DNA of 64,000 nt from Pyricularia pennisetigena. Lineage: Eukaryota; Ascomycota; Sordariomycetes; Magnaporthales; Pyriculariaceae. The number at the start of each line of letters is the position of its first letter. The first letter of the stretch is position 1. A program made the translations under genes and the position numbers. Shown one piece after another: positions 1-11,884 of the stretch. The stretch lies in assembly GCF_004337985.1 (NCBI RefSeq), contig NC_043741.1, positions 7,482,032 through 7,546,031 on the forward strand. The letters run 5' to 3'. A model generated the notes under the pieces. It was not told the origin of the DNA, did no database searches, and saw nothing but the letters and a program-made list of their open reading frames with translations.

Positions 1-2304
1 TCGGGTCTTGAACCGGAAATTAATTGATAGACTTTTAACCTTGCCGTTCATCTCCAGGAACGGAGCCTACCACAGAAATGCCCCTGCCGTCAGATAAAAA
101 TAGACGCCGAAACATCAGTCCATGTAGAGAGAGGAAACACAAAGGCAGGCAGTCAATTTTCCTTAGTGCGCAAACTCCCTCGGCCTAAGTGCGATGGCTA
201 CGTCTCCCTGGGAATCGTACCCAATCCCGAACAGAAATATAAACTTTGGCCCAAGCATTGCCACAATGCCCGCACCCGGACAGGAACGGCAGCCCGCGCG
301 CTGATCCCCGGATCACGAATCACCCATATGGGGAAACAAATCCGGGTCCCAGATCCATGCCATTCAGAATCCGCGCCACCACACGGGCGTTGTGTATGTA
401 AGGCAAGGCTTTGAGCCACTGGGTAATACGATCTGGGTGGTAATTAGAGGTTGGGCCATTCTTTGGATATCCAATCACCAATACGAATAGCCCCACAAGT
501 TCATGGCATGACACGAACAGCAACACGACTGCGCAGTGGGCTGCTGGAAGGGCGTGCATATACTGTGGAATAGGGGATAATAAAGCAGACATCTCATGAT
601 TGAGGGCTTTGCTTTGTGGAGAAATGGCTGCCTAACCTGTTTTTTTTTTTTCTAATTTGTTACCTGTTGAAAATTAAGAGCAAAACTCATTTTAGGGGTA
701 TTATAAATGAAAAATGCCAAATGGGAATAAGAATACGGAAGCTCCTCTGCTTCTCTCCATACTAGAATGTGAGCTGAGGACTCGAAGAGTGTATGAGATT
801 TTGTTTTTGTTAAATCTTCTGTACCAGCAAAAGGATTACCAGGCTCAAGGCCGGTGTCTAGAAGGACAAATGCACAAAAACTGCAATTTGTAGCGCAATT
901 GTCGTGCCCAGTCTTGCGTACTTGTCACCCAAAGACATGGCAATGGCAGCTTTTTATTGCGAAAGATGTGGTAAACTCGATCTCTGATACTTGTTTTTAA
1001 AGTTATCAAACCAGGCTCTGTTTTTATCAGGTACGCATGAATCTCACGGATAAACATGTTGGGAACCAGCGATTACCTCCCCGACCGGACCAGAGTTTGT
1101 AAAATGGCTGGTAATTGAGTTTGTATTTGAGATGGTTTTGCCCCCCAGCTAGAGTAGGATGGTTCCCAGCTATATTAACCATATTTTTATACTCGGGGTA
1201 CTCTATTGCAAAAGCAATAGCTCATCAAGTTATCATTAATTCGAGCCGCCAACGCCACCCAAACGTAACAACGCAAAAAGGCAGTATTTTTGTGAGACGA
1301 AAGCAGCGGCGCAGCGCGTGATATCATATGCTCAATGGCGGCCACATCGCTCTTCATAGTACCACCGTTACACTTACCGTCGCCCATGAGGCCGCTTCTT
1401 GGCTTTGGCGCCCGTCACATGTGCTTGAAGAGCGATCTTTGTTCTTTTTGCAGCGCAGCACTCAAGACGACATCTCGACCCCGTGTTGGATCAACTTCTA
1501 GTCGAGTATGCAGTCAGTAAACAAACAAGCTTCATCGACTAGTCAGGAAACTCGGCCGTCAAGCGCCAGACCAGCGCAATATCACTTCCGTATTAACGTC
1601 GAACACATTCCCGGCGTACCACTCAATCCCTCCATGTTCCCCTAGGGGGTTGCAAAAAATCAGAAAGGGATGTCGAGCCAGGCGAGATCAGACGCTTCGA
1701 GCACTTCTGGGGAGTCACACATCTAATAAGACTCATCCGGCTGCACGAGCTCCGTCAAGTCCATCAAAGCTGGCTTTGTTACTTAAAACTCCCAAAGAAT
1801 CGTTTAAACTGGTTTTGATAAATCAAAGAATTATCAGTGTAGCCTAACAGAATACGGTCGCGAATGGCAATGTTCTTCCAGATAAAACACCGGTTTAATG
1901 AAAACTTATGTCCTTTTCCAAAGGACATACTGTTTCTCTTGTGTCTCGAATATACCACCGCAAAGACTGTCAAGATTAAGCAATGCAACTGCAATGAGGA
2001 GCTCGTTTGAACTACGTTCGACACAAACAACTTGTGACGCTGCACATATGAGATATCAAACACTAAATCTATTGAGAAAAAAAGAAATATATGTTCAGAA
2101 TATAGACTAACCGTCAAGTAACAGTCGTGTTCCAGCAAATTACAAAAGAAAAGTCGGTTATATATGACTTGGTATATCCGAAGAAAGAAAAGCCTCCCCC
2201 CCTCCATTCATCATATTAAAAAGAAAGCTTGCGTCCCCGACGTTCAAGCCACGCAACCCCATCCTCCGTACAACCCGTTCGCCCGTTTTCGTCTCATTTT
2301 TTTT
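1..2304. other. intergenic, no recognisable gene
   Basis: Open frames here are short, overlap each other on both strands and show no signal peptide, domain or GC3 bias. A short poly(T) tract lies near 641-651. The last part (about 2180-2304) is the 3' flank of the HsbA-like gene read from the minus strand. I see no RNA gene and no repeat. Confidence 0.6.
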
Positions 2305-3198
2305 TTACAAGAACAAGGCAGCCACCAGGGCAGCGACGACACCCTTGGCGACGACGGACGAGGCACCGGCGGTGACGATGGGGGCCTTGGCGGCGCCCTC
2401 GGTGCCGTTGCGGGCACCGCCCGAGACGCGCGGGGGCGGGACGACGCCGGTGGCGGTGGCCGGAGCCTGGTAGGTGGCGGACGGGGCCGGGGCGGCATCA
2501 TAGTCCCCGCCGTACTTGCCGGCGCCGGCGTTGTTGACGTCGGCGCAGGCCTTGAGCTTGGCAATGGCCGAGGCGAAAGAGTCGGTGAAGTGCTGGATGG
2601 TGTTGGCGTTGTTCTGGCGGCCCTCCTGCGGGAACTTGTCCGAGACGTCGTTCATGAGCTTCACCACGCCGGCGCCTGTTTTGGGTGGGGGACTTTGTTA
2701 GCCTTGCTTTGTTTTCTTGTTTTGTGTGGGGTGGGGGGGAGTCATATTCTTCAGCAGAGCTAGCAAAAAGAAAAGCTAAAAGAAAATCGTACCAATGGTG
2801 GACACGGCAGTGTGCAGGGTCGGGCAGACGTTGGCCCTGCCGAACAGCGGCACCTTGGCCTCGACACTAGCGAGCAGCTTGTCGCCCTGGGCGTTGAGCT
2901 TGTCGCTCAGGGGCTGGAAGGAGATGGCGTCCTGGAGCGGGACCGAGGTCATGGTGAGGATCTCGTCGTCCGAGGCCCTGATGATGGCGATCATCTTGGT
3001 GCCGACCTCCATGACGGCGGGCAGGTCAGTGGTGTCCTTGAAGGCCGAGATGGTGTTGTCGACAATGACCATCTGGTCGAGGACGTTGTTCATGACGCGC
3101 AGCGTCGTGTCCAGGTCCCGGGCCTGGTGGCGGTCGGTGTTGACGGCACCGACGAGGGCGGCCAGACCCACGGTAGCGGCAGCAGCAGTGATCTTCAT
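2305..3198 (-). CDS. HsbA-like secreted GPI-anchored surface protein
   Basis: Two exons (3198-2793 and 2675-2305) joined across a 117-base GT..AG intron give 258 codons in frame. Residues 1-18 are a signal peptide (MKITAAAATVGLAALVGA). About residues 28-175 are a helical domain like the hydrophobic surface-binding protein A / cell-wall galactomannoprotein family, which acts outside the cell at the wall or on hydrophobic surfaces. Supporting segments are the VMNNVLDQM start and the GAGVVKLMNDVSDKFPQEG stretch at the splice junction. A Pro/Ala-rich linker (around YDAAPAPSATYQAP) follows, then a hydrophobic C-terminus ending VVAALVAALFL that looks like a GPI-anchor signal. The start is the first ATG before the signal peptide, with a TATA box about 165 bases upstream. 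Family assignment is by pattern only; function on a real substrate is inferred. Confidence 0.85.
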
Positions 3199-3363
3199 GT
3201 TGGGCGATGTTGAGGAGAGAATTATATTCAAGAGCGAGTGTAGGCGGTTGGGAAACGAGTGACTGTACGAAAGAAGGTTTGCTACTGCTTTTGCCGTGAG
3301 ATGGAGACTGAAGAAACACAAGGGTACGGAGATTTGATTTCGATGCAATCTCGAACCGGGAGA

Positions 3364-3370
3364 CTTATAT
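3364..3370 (-). promoter_or_regulatory. TATA box of the HsbA-like gene
   Basis: The minus strand reads ATATAAG here, about 165 bases before the start codon at 3198. A 21-base A tract on the same strand (plus-strand T run, about 3371-3391) lies directly upstream, a common nucleosome-depleting arrangement in fungal promoters. Confidence 0.5.
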
Positions 3371-3937
3371 GTTTTTTTTTTTTTTTTTTTTCTTACCCGT
3401 ACCCATTTCATGATCTCGTTTTCCCTTTTGGTTTCTTTTGCTCCGGTCCCTCACGACGCCATGTCTATTTCCATCACATTGCCCTGTCCGCCAAAAAAAA
3501 GCGCCGTTTAATTTCGGGATGCGCCTGAGACAGTTGGGGGACTTTGGCTTAGCTCGGACGCCACCGAGAAAACCCCTTCTCTGCCAAGGTAGGCTGTCCA
3601 GCTTGTTTGTGTGTCTTGTCGCCCCAAGGGAAGAGGATCGACGTAGCGCCATAATCAGGTACGCATGAAACAGGCTAGCTTCTTAGCCCGAAAAAGAAAG
3701 AAGAAAAGAAAAATGTTGATCTTGCACAGACGCTAGCTGACCCTTCTCTCGAGACACCAAAATGATCAGCTTTGTCTTGGACTCTTGGCCGTTATCACAA
3801 AATGGCGCCGCGATATTAGGCCGAGTCGAGCGCGCCCCGCACGTGGTTCTTTTTTGCTGCTGTTGTTATTGTTCATAATTCAAATACATCTCAAAAGCAC
3901 GAGGTAGGCTGTTGCCAAAGGCTCATTTTGAGAAAAG

Positions 3938-3972
<35 letters not shown>

Positions 3973-4798
3973 AAATGAACAAAGTCAAGAGGCTGTTCCA
4001 CTTCAACAGACACCGTTGTGACGATTGAGACGGTTCAGGATCTTCCTACCAAATTTCCCGCCCTCTCGAGACAACAGTCCAAACCAAAATCATTGTCTTC
4101 CAAAACTCCGTCTAGAACCCCTCCAAATCCTGTCAGAAGCACGTGCATTTAACGGATTAGTCGCAATCCTTCCAGATTCAAGCTTGTCTTTGCTGCATTG
4201 TTCTCGCACCTAGCCCGATCTTCCTGATCCGCTGCCTCAAGTGACTTGCGCTCGTCCCATAGGTTAAATGATGATTTTTGCGGGATATCCTGGGGCAAAC
4301 CTAACCTGGGCAGTGGCCGGTTCTGCCATCAACTTTTTTTTTTTCCCCCCTTGTCGGAAGTGGTTCTGAACGCCCGACCGACACCTCCGGGACCTCTGCG
4401 GGTATTGCCCACCGAAACAACGGCTCGTCTTGGCCAGCGCTCGAATTCTTGGGGCCATGCAACTAGAATGAAGAGCAGAAGCTGGATTGCGCTGCGTTGT
4501 TCCAAACGGGTATTTGGATTTGGATCCTCAGATTCGAATCGATGTAGAACATTTCCATGACGAACGTCCGAGAGGATTTCGCTCCTTGCCACAGACTCAC
4601 AGCCACGACAGTCATGCTGCTCTTGCAAGAAGCATCGGATAATCTCTCTGCTTACTCAGTCGATACCCAGCCATCGCACCAACGCCAACCCTCCTGTCGA
4701 GCCCAGTGGGCAGACGAGCAGCTCTCCATCTCCGATAGCCCAACCCTCCCAGACCACCACCGAGCCCTCACATCCGCCGCACCATGACCAGATGCTAG
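3371..4798. other. intergenic; poly(A) tract 3938-3969
   Basis: No convincing gene. The notable feature is a run of 32 A residues at 3938-3969. Short frames at 3438-3668, 4025-4213 and 4246-4560 have no start context, domain or codon bias. Confidence 0.5.
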
Positions 4799-5089
4799 CG
4801 CCGCCAAGCAAAGCACCCACCACCCATCGGCCCTACGCAGCTGTTCCTAGACTGCCACGGCATCCTTGCGGCTGACTGCTCGCCCGACCTGCCCTGGGAT
4901 TTTGGCCGCATCCGGTCCGACGACATCCGCGTCCGGGCCGAGAAGGTAATGTTCTGTACCGTGCAGTTGGACTTGCCGGCTTGTACGTCGTCGGATCCGC
5001 GCGTCGCGGTCATGTGTTCCGACCACGGGGGACCAAGCGCTTGGGCCCTGACCGGGATACGATCCGGTAGCGACCTGTTACGGGTTTGA
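4799..5089 (+). pseudogene. coding-like GC-rich frame, possible exon or gene relic
   Basis: A 96-codon frame stays open between a stop at 4796 and a stop at 5087. Its first half (about 4845-4945) has strongly GC-rich third positions, unlike its surroundings, and reads QLFLDCHGILAADCSPDLPW and onward. There is no ATG before codon 50. The GTAATG after about codon 49 could be a 5' splice site. I do not recognise the peptide. It may be an exon of an unannotated gene, a relic, or chance. Confidence 0.25.
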
Positions 5090-5963
5090 TGGCCCCCCGG
5101 CCCCCGGGAATTGCAGTTTGGGGAAGTGCAGGGTGGTGGTTGAGCTCGAAGATGCGCCGGTCGGTGGTTTTTAGATGGTGAGTTTGACGGTGGTCTGGGG
5201 TTGCCGTGGTGAAATCAGAGTAAATAACTTTGTTGTTAACTCTGAGGAATAACTTGTTTTTGGGACGAACTGCATTTTTTATTGGATGCTCCTGTTGTGA
5301 GATGCGACGATTTCTAGATTCCATTGAAACAGGATATCTTGGCACGTAAAAACCTGAGACTTGTGCGCACAGAGTATGCTGTCCTGGATTGTCACGCGTA
5401 TATTGCTTTCTCCGGACCAGGCCCGTCCTGGTAAACCTTTTTGAGACTGCGAATCGTCGGTGAAGAAGGCGAGAAAAGAAAACACATGCCAAAAGAACGA
5501 AAGCCGTGTCATGTTTGTTGACTTGTCTAGATTAGCAGTGCAGAAGCTGTGACGGTCTTTTGTTCGGATTTTCCCAAGCAACCCTGGATTTCTGCACGCA
5601 AACTGCCTATTCGAGCAGCGGGCGCGGCGCATTGAGTTTGCGGAGCAGGCTGGTGCTAAACGCTACCTGTCATGGATATCCCTGGACCCGCTTCTTTGCA
5701 AACCTGGCTCGGGTGTGATTCCACAGTATGAAGGGAAAATTCAGCGTGCTGTATGCCCTCAAGTTGACAAATACCAGGGTTTTTGCTTGATTCCATCATG
5801 GTGGCGAACGAGAAGCCTATTTCGCAGCCCGGCTGGCCCTACATAAGATGGCCAAGCGGTAGGCCACTGACTTTCTTTCCCGTCGCCATTTGCATACCTG
5901 CCTAACAAGCCGACAAAACAATAAAAAGAAATCCATTGAAAGTTGAACATAGAATCTAGAATA
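5090..5963. other. intergenic, upstream of the NmrA-like gene
   Basis: The minus-strand frames 5010-5492 and 5279-5632 overlap in different phases and carry no domain; I treat them as chance. The last 100 bases are the 5' leader of the gene at 5964. Confidence 0.5.
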
Positions 5964-7215
5964 ATGGCCTCCCCCAAGGTAGTCGTCATTGGCGCCACCG
6001 GTGCTCACGGCCAGGAAATCATCAAGGGCCTTTTGGAATCCCCGACAAAATTTGTAAGTCGCTTTTTCCCAGACGCAACAAAACCTCAAAACATTATTGT
6101 CCAGTTCACCATCTAACGCAGAATGAACACAAAAAAAAAAAAAAAAAANNNNNNNNNNNNNNNNNNNNNNNNNNNNNNNNNNNNNNNNNNNNNNNNNNNN
6201 NNNNNNNNNNNNNNNNNNNNNNNNNNNNNNNNNNNNNNNNNNNNNNNNNNNNNNNNNNNNNNNNNNNNNNNNNNNNNNNNNNNNNNNNNNNNNNNNNNNN
6301 NNNNNNNNNNNNNNNNNNNNNNNNNNNNNNNNNNNNNNNNNNNNNNNNNNNNNNNNNNNNNNNNNNNNNNNNNNNNNNNNNNNNNNNNNNNNNNNNNNNN
6401 NNNNNNNNNNNNNNNNNNNNNNNNNNNNNNNNNNNNNNNNNNNNNNNNNNNNNNNNNNNNNNNNNNNNNNNNNNNNNNNNNNNNNNNNNNNNNNNNNNNN
6501 NNNNNNNNNNNNNNNNNNNNNNNNNNNNNNNNNNNNNNNNNNNNNNNNNNNNNNNNNNNNNNNNNNNNNNNNNNNNNNNNNNNNNNNNNNNNNNNNNNNN
6601 NNNNNNNNNNNNNNNNNNNNNNNNNNNNNNNNNNNNNNNNNNNNNNNNNNNNNNNNNNNNNNNNNNNNNNNNNNNNNNNNNNNNNNNNNNNNNNNNNNNN
6701 NNNNNNNNNNNNNNNNNNNNNNNNNNNNNNNNNNNNNNNNNNNNNNNNNNNNNNNNNNNNNNNNNNNNNNNNNNNNNNNNNNNNNNNNNNNNNNNNNNNN
6801 NNNNNNNNNNNNNNNNNNNNNNNNNNNNNNNNNNNNNAAAAAAAAAAAAAAAAAAAAAAAAAAGCCTGTCTGATGTTGGGAAAAGGGCCAGGGGAAATAT
6901 CAATAGGCATTGCGCCCGAGAACTAACAAATCGTGCGAATTGTAGAACACCCAAAAGGAAATGGAGGAAGCCATGGCCAAATGCAAAGCCAAGCTCGACG
7001 CGGATCCAAACGACCAAGATGCCGAGTTCGAGTTGACCGTCAACCAGTACTTCTACTCCATGGGCGTCCGCGGCGACAGCACCCCCGAGGTGGCCGACTA
7101 CCTGGGCTACCTCGACAGCCGCCGCCTCTACCCGGACGTCAAGCCGTCCACGCTGCGGGAGTACTACCAGACGGTCCTTGACGGCAAGGAGGTCAACCCT
7201 TATGGCAGTTCATAG
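5964..7215 (+). CDS. NmrA-like / isoflavone-reductase-type NAD(P)-binding protein, interrupted by assembly gap
   Basis: Exon 1 (5964-6053, 30 codons, phase 0, followed by GTAAGT) encodes MASPKVVVIGATGAHGQEII, a beta strand plus the GxxGxxG dinucleotide-binding turn of the atypical SDR / NmrA-like class. The middle is lost in a 689-base N gap. The last exon starts about 6946 after a CTAAC branch site (6923) and TTGTAG. It encodes the family's C-terminal helices, including FYSMGVRGDSTPEVADYLGY and DSRRLYPDVKPSTLREYY, ending at TAG 7213-7215. In related fungal proteins this C-terminus ends a protein of about 300 residues, which would fit the gap plus introns. Such proteins sense or use NAD(P)H; substrate unknown. 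The exon count inside the gap cannot be known. Confidence 0.8.
6149..6837. other. assembly gap (689 N) flanked by poly(A)
   Basis: The Ns are bordered by A runs on both sides (6131-6148 and 6838-6863). The frames reported across it are artefacts. The homopolymers probably caused the break in assembly; the true length is uncertain. Confidence 0.95.
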
Positions 7216-10052
7216 GGGGGGGGCTTGTGGTAGCCTGGTAGGAAAAGTGGGTGCGCGCTAGGAACCGAGGAGGAAAAGACCAAGTCCTAAATGTGCCGTT
7301 AACTTTGTCTAATGAGCTTCAGTGTTCCAAAAATGCACAATGAGATTGTCGAACAAGTCCTGGGGAAATATTCATACTCCCGAATTGGCTCCCAAAAAAG
7401 ATCCGGTGCACTCTGCCTTGTCGTCGACCTATGTGCACTCCCGTTGATGATGCTGGAGACGCGGCAGGTCAGGTCAGGTCAGTTGCTTGTTGATTCTCCA
7501 GATAAAGGGAGAGCGCTGGCGCTAATGTCTTGCTGTTGTTTGTGCTGCTTCGACAGACATGCAAACACCAAGATCACCTGCACAGGGCTAGGTCGTGTCA
7601 TGAGCTAAGTGTACACGTGTCTGCAACCTGATCGCATATGCACCGACCACGGTGGCCATTTCGAAGAAGACCAGCGGGAGCCGGATTCGCTGTTTGAATC
7701 TGCACACCAAGCAACCACAGAAAAGGAGCACTTTACTGAACAATGACAAATATATTTTGCCCCCAAGCTAGATCGGATTCGAATCTTGAGCAGTTGCCCC
7801 CGGGGTATGTTCGATAAGGCCGAATGGGCAAAGCTAAGACGACATGTTAGCACTCATTCTGAATTGAATCACGACAGGATCTATATTTCCAGATACAAGC
7901 TTACCAGTGCTGGTATTTGGTTTTTGTCTGACAGCTTCTGGAGCCTTAGAATCACAGTCTTTGAGGATGAGGCAGAGTCTATCATGTCTCCATCAGCCCA
8001 TCGCCCTCAAAGGCATACGAGTCTCACGGATGACATGAAAGACCTGAGAAGAGGATGCAGCGTAACGTGATTCGAAGAACAAAACAAAGAAAGAAAAAGA
8101 AAACTGTCTCCTCCTCAGGTTCTAGTTTCAAACACTGACCATGGCTGCGTATCTGAACGGCGACTCTACGTCCAAGCAGGACAATCATGTGCCTTCTCTG
8201 GGGGACCAGGTTCGGGAGCTAGGCGAGCCCTGCCTCAGTCCGTTATCCCCCAAAACCTGCTTGGCCCACGTCGTTAGTACAGTCATCGACGACAGCTTTC
8301 CGATACCGCCTCATATCCTATTCGCTTGGTAACGGGCTTGGCTTGCCTCTTCCAGATACCTTGTGCACACCGGTAGATTCGCTGTGGCAAGGGTGCTCGA
8401 ACCTGGATACGGCCGTGGTTTCAAACATTAAAGCTAATTGTGAGGTGGCTATGAAATGCAACGAGCCTGCAGACGTTATCGGCACTTTCAAGTTTCAGCG
8501 GCAGGGATGTCGGGGTCCTCGGGAAATACAACGGATTCGGAGGGCGTTGGTTGTCTACCCGCCCAGCACCGCGGTCTAACTTCTGGTCAATGCGTTCAAT
8601 TTGGGGTGCGCTGAAAATCGCAAGCCCTGCTGGTCTGGTAAAACTCGATATCCTGATAAAGAGCTTGGTGTATAGATCTTCGAAAGACAAGGCAACCTTG
8701 GTAGAGCGCTTAGCAGGAGTCGCATACTCGGCAGATAATAAAACTCTGCACAGGAGAGCCCACGGTAAAAATAAAAAGTTATTGCCTTAATTTAACCATG
8801 TAGCAACTATGTAAATGAATCCGGAAACAGACATGATGAGATGGGATGAACTCAATGCGCTCCCTCTGTCAGCTATTTATCACCTTGCTATTAATAGGAC
8901 GGATAACTTGCCGATTTCGTGCGGGTCCATTCCGCCATGTCGTCCTCGGACTTTACAAGATCGTTGAAGCTCCGCGAAAGGGACTGCATAGGAATTCTGT
9001 TTGGAAAAAAAAAATTGATTTTGATTCTTCTCTTTGCGTTTTTTTTTTTTTTTTCTTTTTCTTCTTCTCTTCATCTTTCTTCTGGTTTTGGTTCTCAACG
9101 GAGCAAATGCTCAATTTCCGACCTACTCGAGTGATATTTGATGTCATGCAGACCCCGACCATCCTCACCTGCTTATCGTGCGATAAGGTGCATCCACGAT
9201 CAAGAATTACAGGGCTACCTACCTAAAAAAATATTCGACAACATCGTATTTCGTTGCATTGCCTGTGGGCCATTTGTTTCAGGAAACTCGACATGTTTCC
9301 TAAAAAGGAAACGCTTATTGTTTTTTTTTTTGGTTCACGAATAGAATGTGGACCCTGCGTATTCTTGGGTCTCCTAGTGGTCGTAGCTTTAAGGTCATTC
9401 ACAAGGCATTAATTCTGGGACCTAGAAATGGACTTCAGCCCCCAAAACACGGTAAAGATTTTCAGTGGTGGTCTTTTACGAAGTAGAATTCAGGTTTCCC
9501 GGCAACAAGTCGGGTAACTGATTCTGTTGGTCTCTTTTTCCGTCCAGCACAACCCATAACTGCCCAAGTCAGTCGTTTTGATTGCCAAAATATTCTTGCA
9601 GGTAGTACCCCGTTGAGAAATTTAGGTAGTTCAAGATAGATGGCGCTTGTGATCGGATCTCATCCAAAACCACTGTAACGCTGTAGAGTTTAAATCTTCA
9701 ACTAGACACCTGGTGACAATCTTGGCAGGTAATTATCCCCCGATTTCCCCTCTCGGAAGCTAAAGACACAAACTTTAACCAGTAGCACGGTTCGAAATTT
9801 AGTCATTTGAGCAACTATCCCCAATTTGACGGGGAGATCCATCAGTCAAAGAGTTGGTGTTTGTTTTGTTGCGGTACAATCAATACTCTGACCAAGCGCG
9901 CGCGCCAACCTCACCTTGGCGTGAGGAGCGGGCGTCGTTTCGTTTCAATGGGTTGTGGCAAACGGTGGGCCTTGAATCGCGACCATACCCTAGGTAGCAG
10001 CAAGAGGCTTCACTCCCACGGCGAGTCATTGATGATCGCTAAATGACCTAAA
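7216..10052. other. long intergenic stretch, no supported gene
   Basis: About 2.8 kb without a convincing gene. A 63-codon frame at 8141-8332 starts in a good Kozak-like context (gaccATGG) but has no recognised domain. A pure AGGTC-type triplet of pentamers sits at about 7466-7481. T-rich tracts occur at about 9037-9070 and 9320-9331. Confidence 0.5.
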
Positions 10053-11010
10053 CTAATCAAAGATGGTTGTGGGTGTCGTGGCCAAAAATGCCATCATGAT
10101 CGGCACAAAAGTGCCGGCGTATTGTGCTATATCGATATCCTGAGCTGTCAAAATTCGTTCCCTGGCATCCACAGATCTGGCATGTTCATCATGCAATGTC
10201 CACCGCGGTAGGTAGATCTCAAAGGGCCTCAACTCCGCTATCATGCGTCCGACGGAGTTTGTGCAAACCCAAGAGCCGCGACAGCTGAAAAATTGACAAC
10301 AACTGTTATCAAGCGCTGCGGCCAACATTGGGAAACAAAATGTGCCGAGTATCCGACGGCTGATGGCAGTCAAAGGGTATCCCAACTATTTTAAACTACA
10401 GTAAACTCTATGTGCAGGGGCCACTACCTTGATATTGATAGCAGCTATGTATATGTTTTAGGTGGAGGGAACCGGCATGGGCACGGGCCACACACGCGGG
10501 AAATCGTCGACATCAGGGTCACATATAATTGTGGTAGGCTGCAGGTAAGGTTCAGGTACTGGTTCCTTGGCTCGTGCTAAGATCGCCCGAACAGCGCAAG
10601 GTTCAGGAGGCGCATGATGAAGGAACCTGGGGCCGCTTTATGCAAACGCTGGGGACTTCGTTGTATCAGCCCCACATGTCTATATGTGTCCTTCGTACAA
10701 AGTATCTTGGTCCTTCAGATCCACCCGCGCTTGTAGGTCAGGCATCGCGACTTATGATGATCTTTAGAGATTTACGGGGCTATTTTAAAGTCGAAAAAGT
10801 GGTGATGGTGAACATGGGTAGCATGAAGTTTTGAACGTAGATGGCCAATGGATCGTATTCCCTGAACTCGGCTAATTGATATATAGTTTGACCTCCTTTC
10901 CATTGCGGATGGATCCAACAGCCAAGCTTCATCAATTCGAGGAATGGCTCCATCTCGTTTAATCGCCACCAACAAAGTACGTTCAATATCGTGAAACTCT
11001 CGATATTCAC
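10053..11010 (-). pseudogene. possible degraded gene (fragments of a membrane-type protein)
   Basis: Two minus-strand frames, 11010-10780 and 10385-10053, have protein-like composition with similar W..(L/I)..(M/L)(E/R)PF motifs (CWWRLNEMEPF and AELRPFEIYL). The segment between them is broken in all frames. This weakly recalls the repeated W..EP(F/Y) blocks of large fungal multi-span proteins (DUF3433 type), but I cannot check that. If real, the gene is dead or has introns I cannot place. Chance remains possible. Confidence 0.25.
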
Positions 11011-11255
11011 AGAGCTTCACGCCATTACCTCGACTTCTATAAGAACAGAGCTTTACAAGCGATACAATAATCTAATGTTTGTCCCCTCTCCAAACAGCCT
11101 TCTTTCATAACATCACAGTTTGCTTTTCTCTTCTTTTCCGACTTTCTCGTTGAGTTGCCATTTTTCAAACACATTGTCCCTTTACGACCCAGCTTTTTTC
11201 TGTTTTTTTTTTTCTTTTTTTCTATCATTGTTATTGTTTCCTGCACTCCACCAAA

Positions 11256-11884
11256 ATGCAGTTCTCCTTCGTCACAGTTTTGACCACCGTCCTGGCCGCC
11301 GCCTCGACCGCCTCGGCCCTCGCCATCCAGCCCGCGCACCTGGAGACCCGGGGCCCCACCGTCACCATCCTGGAGGAGGCGGCCGTTGACAAGCGCGGAG
11401 CCGCTGCTTCAATCGGCAGCGCCGCCGGCACCGAGGCCGCCAAGGAAGCCGCCAAGATCGCGATCCGGGCCGTCGCCAGCCTCATCGGCAACATCGTCGA
11501 GTGGGACAGCGCTCGCCAGACCTTCACCAAGGAGACGGTCAAGCAGATGATGGACAACAACAAGGACCCGACCATTGTGGCTGCCGCCTGCTACAACAAG
11601 GGCTACAGGGTCCAGAACGAGAACAACATCGACGGCAAAACCAGCGTCGACTTCAAGCTTGGCGTCCTCCACACCAACTACGACTGCATGTACCTCAGGG
11701 CCCCCAATGCCTTCTGGACCGACAGCGACGGTGGCTACCAGAACGTGAGTGTGACCTTTTGATTGATTATCCCGAGTCCAAACCCCACTTTACTGACAAC
11801 TCTTTAAAAAAAAAACAGCTTGCCTACCGCTACACCAAGGCTTGCTGGTTTGACAGCAAAACCGGCGACCTCACCTGCAACTAA
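11256..11884 (+). CDS. small secreted protein, 184 aa, four cysteines
   Basis: Exons 11256-11744 and 11819-11884 (74-base GTGAGT..CAG intron, phase 0) give 184 residues. Residues 1-22 are a signal peptide (MQFSFVTVLTTVLAAASTAS..). A Lys-Arg at 46-47 could be a Kex2 cleavage site. The mature part has Cys 112, 144, 172 and 183, enough for two disulfides, in the context AACYNKGYRV, NYDCMYL, ACWFD and DLTC. From memory this resembles a conserved fungal secreted family (DUF7888-like) of unknown function; that is not verified. Cysteines straddle the intron, which supports the splice model. It could be a secreted effector or a housekeeping extracellular protein. Confidence 0.85.

Noticed and set aside
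1779..2207. 142-codon minus-strand frame
   Set aside because: Hydrophobic, low-information composition in an AT-rich intergenic stretch, no GC3 bias, no domain recognised.
2164..2763. 199-codon Gly-rich plus-strand frame
   Set aside because: The antisense of the Ala/Pro-rich second exon of the HsbA-like gene; low-complexity only.
2812..3262. Plus-strand frames of 133 and 155 codons opposite the HsbA-like gene
   Set aside because: Antisense shadows of the spliced minus-strand gene, which has a signal peptide, domain and GPI signal.
6106..7017. 265-303-codon frames across the N gap
   Set aside because: Made mostly of undetermined bases and poly-Phe or poly-Lys from the flanking homopolymers.
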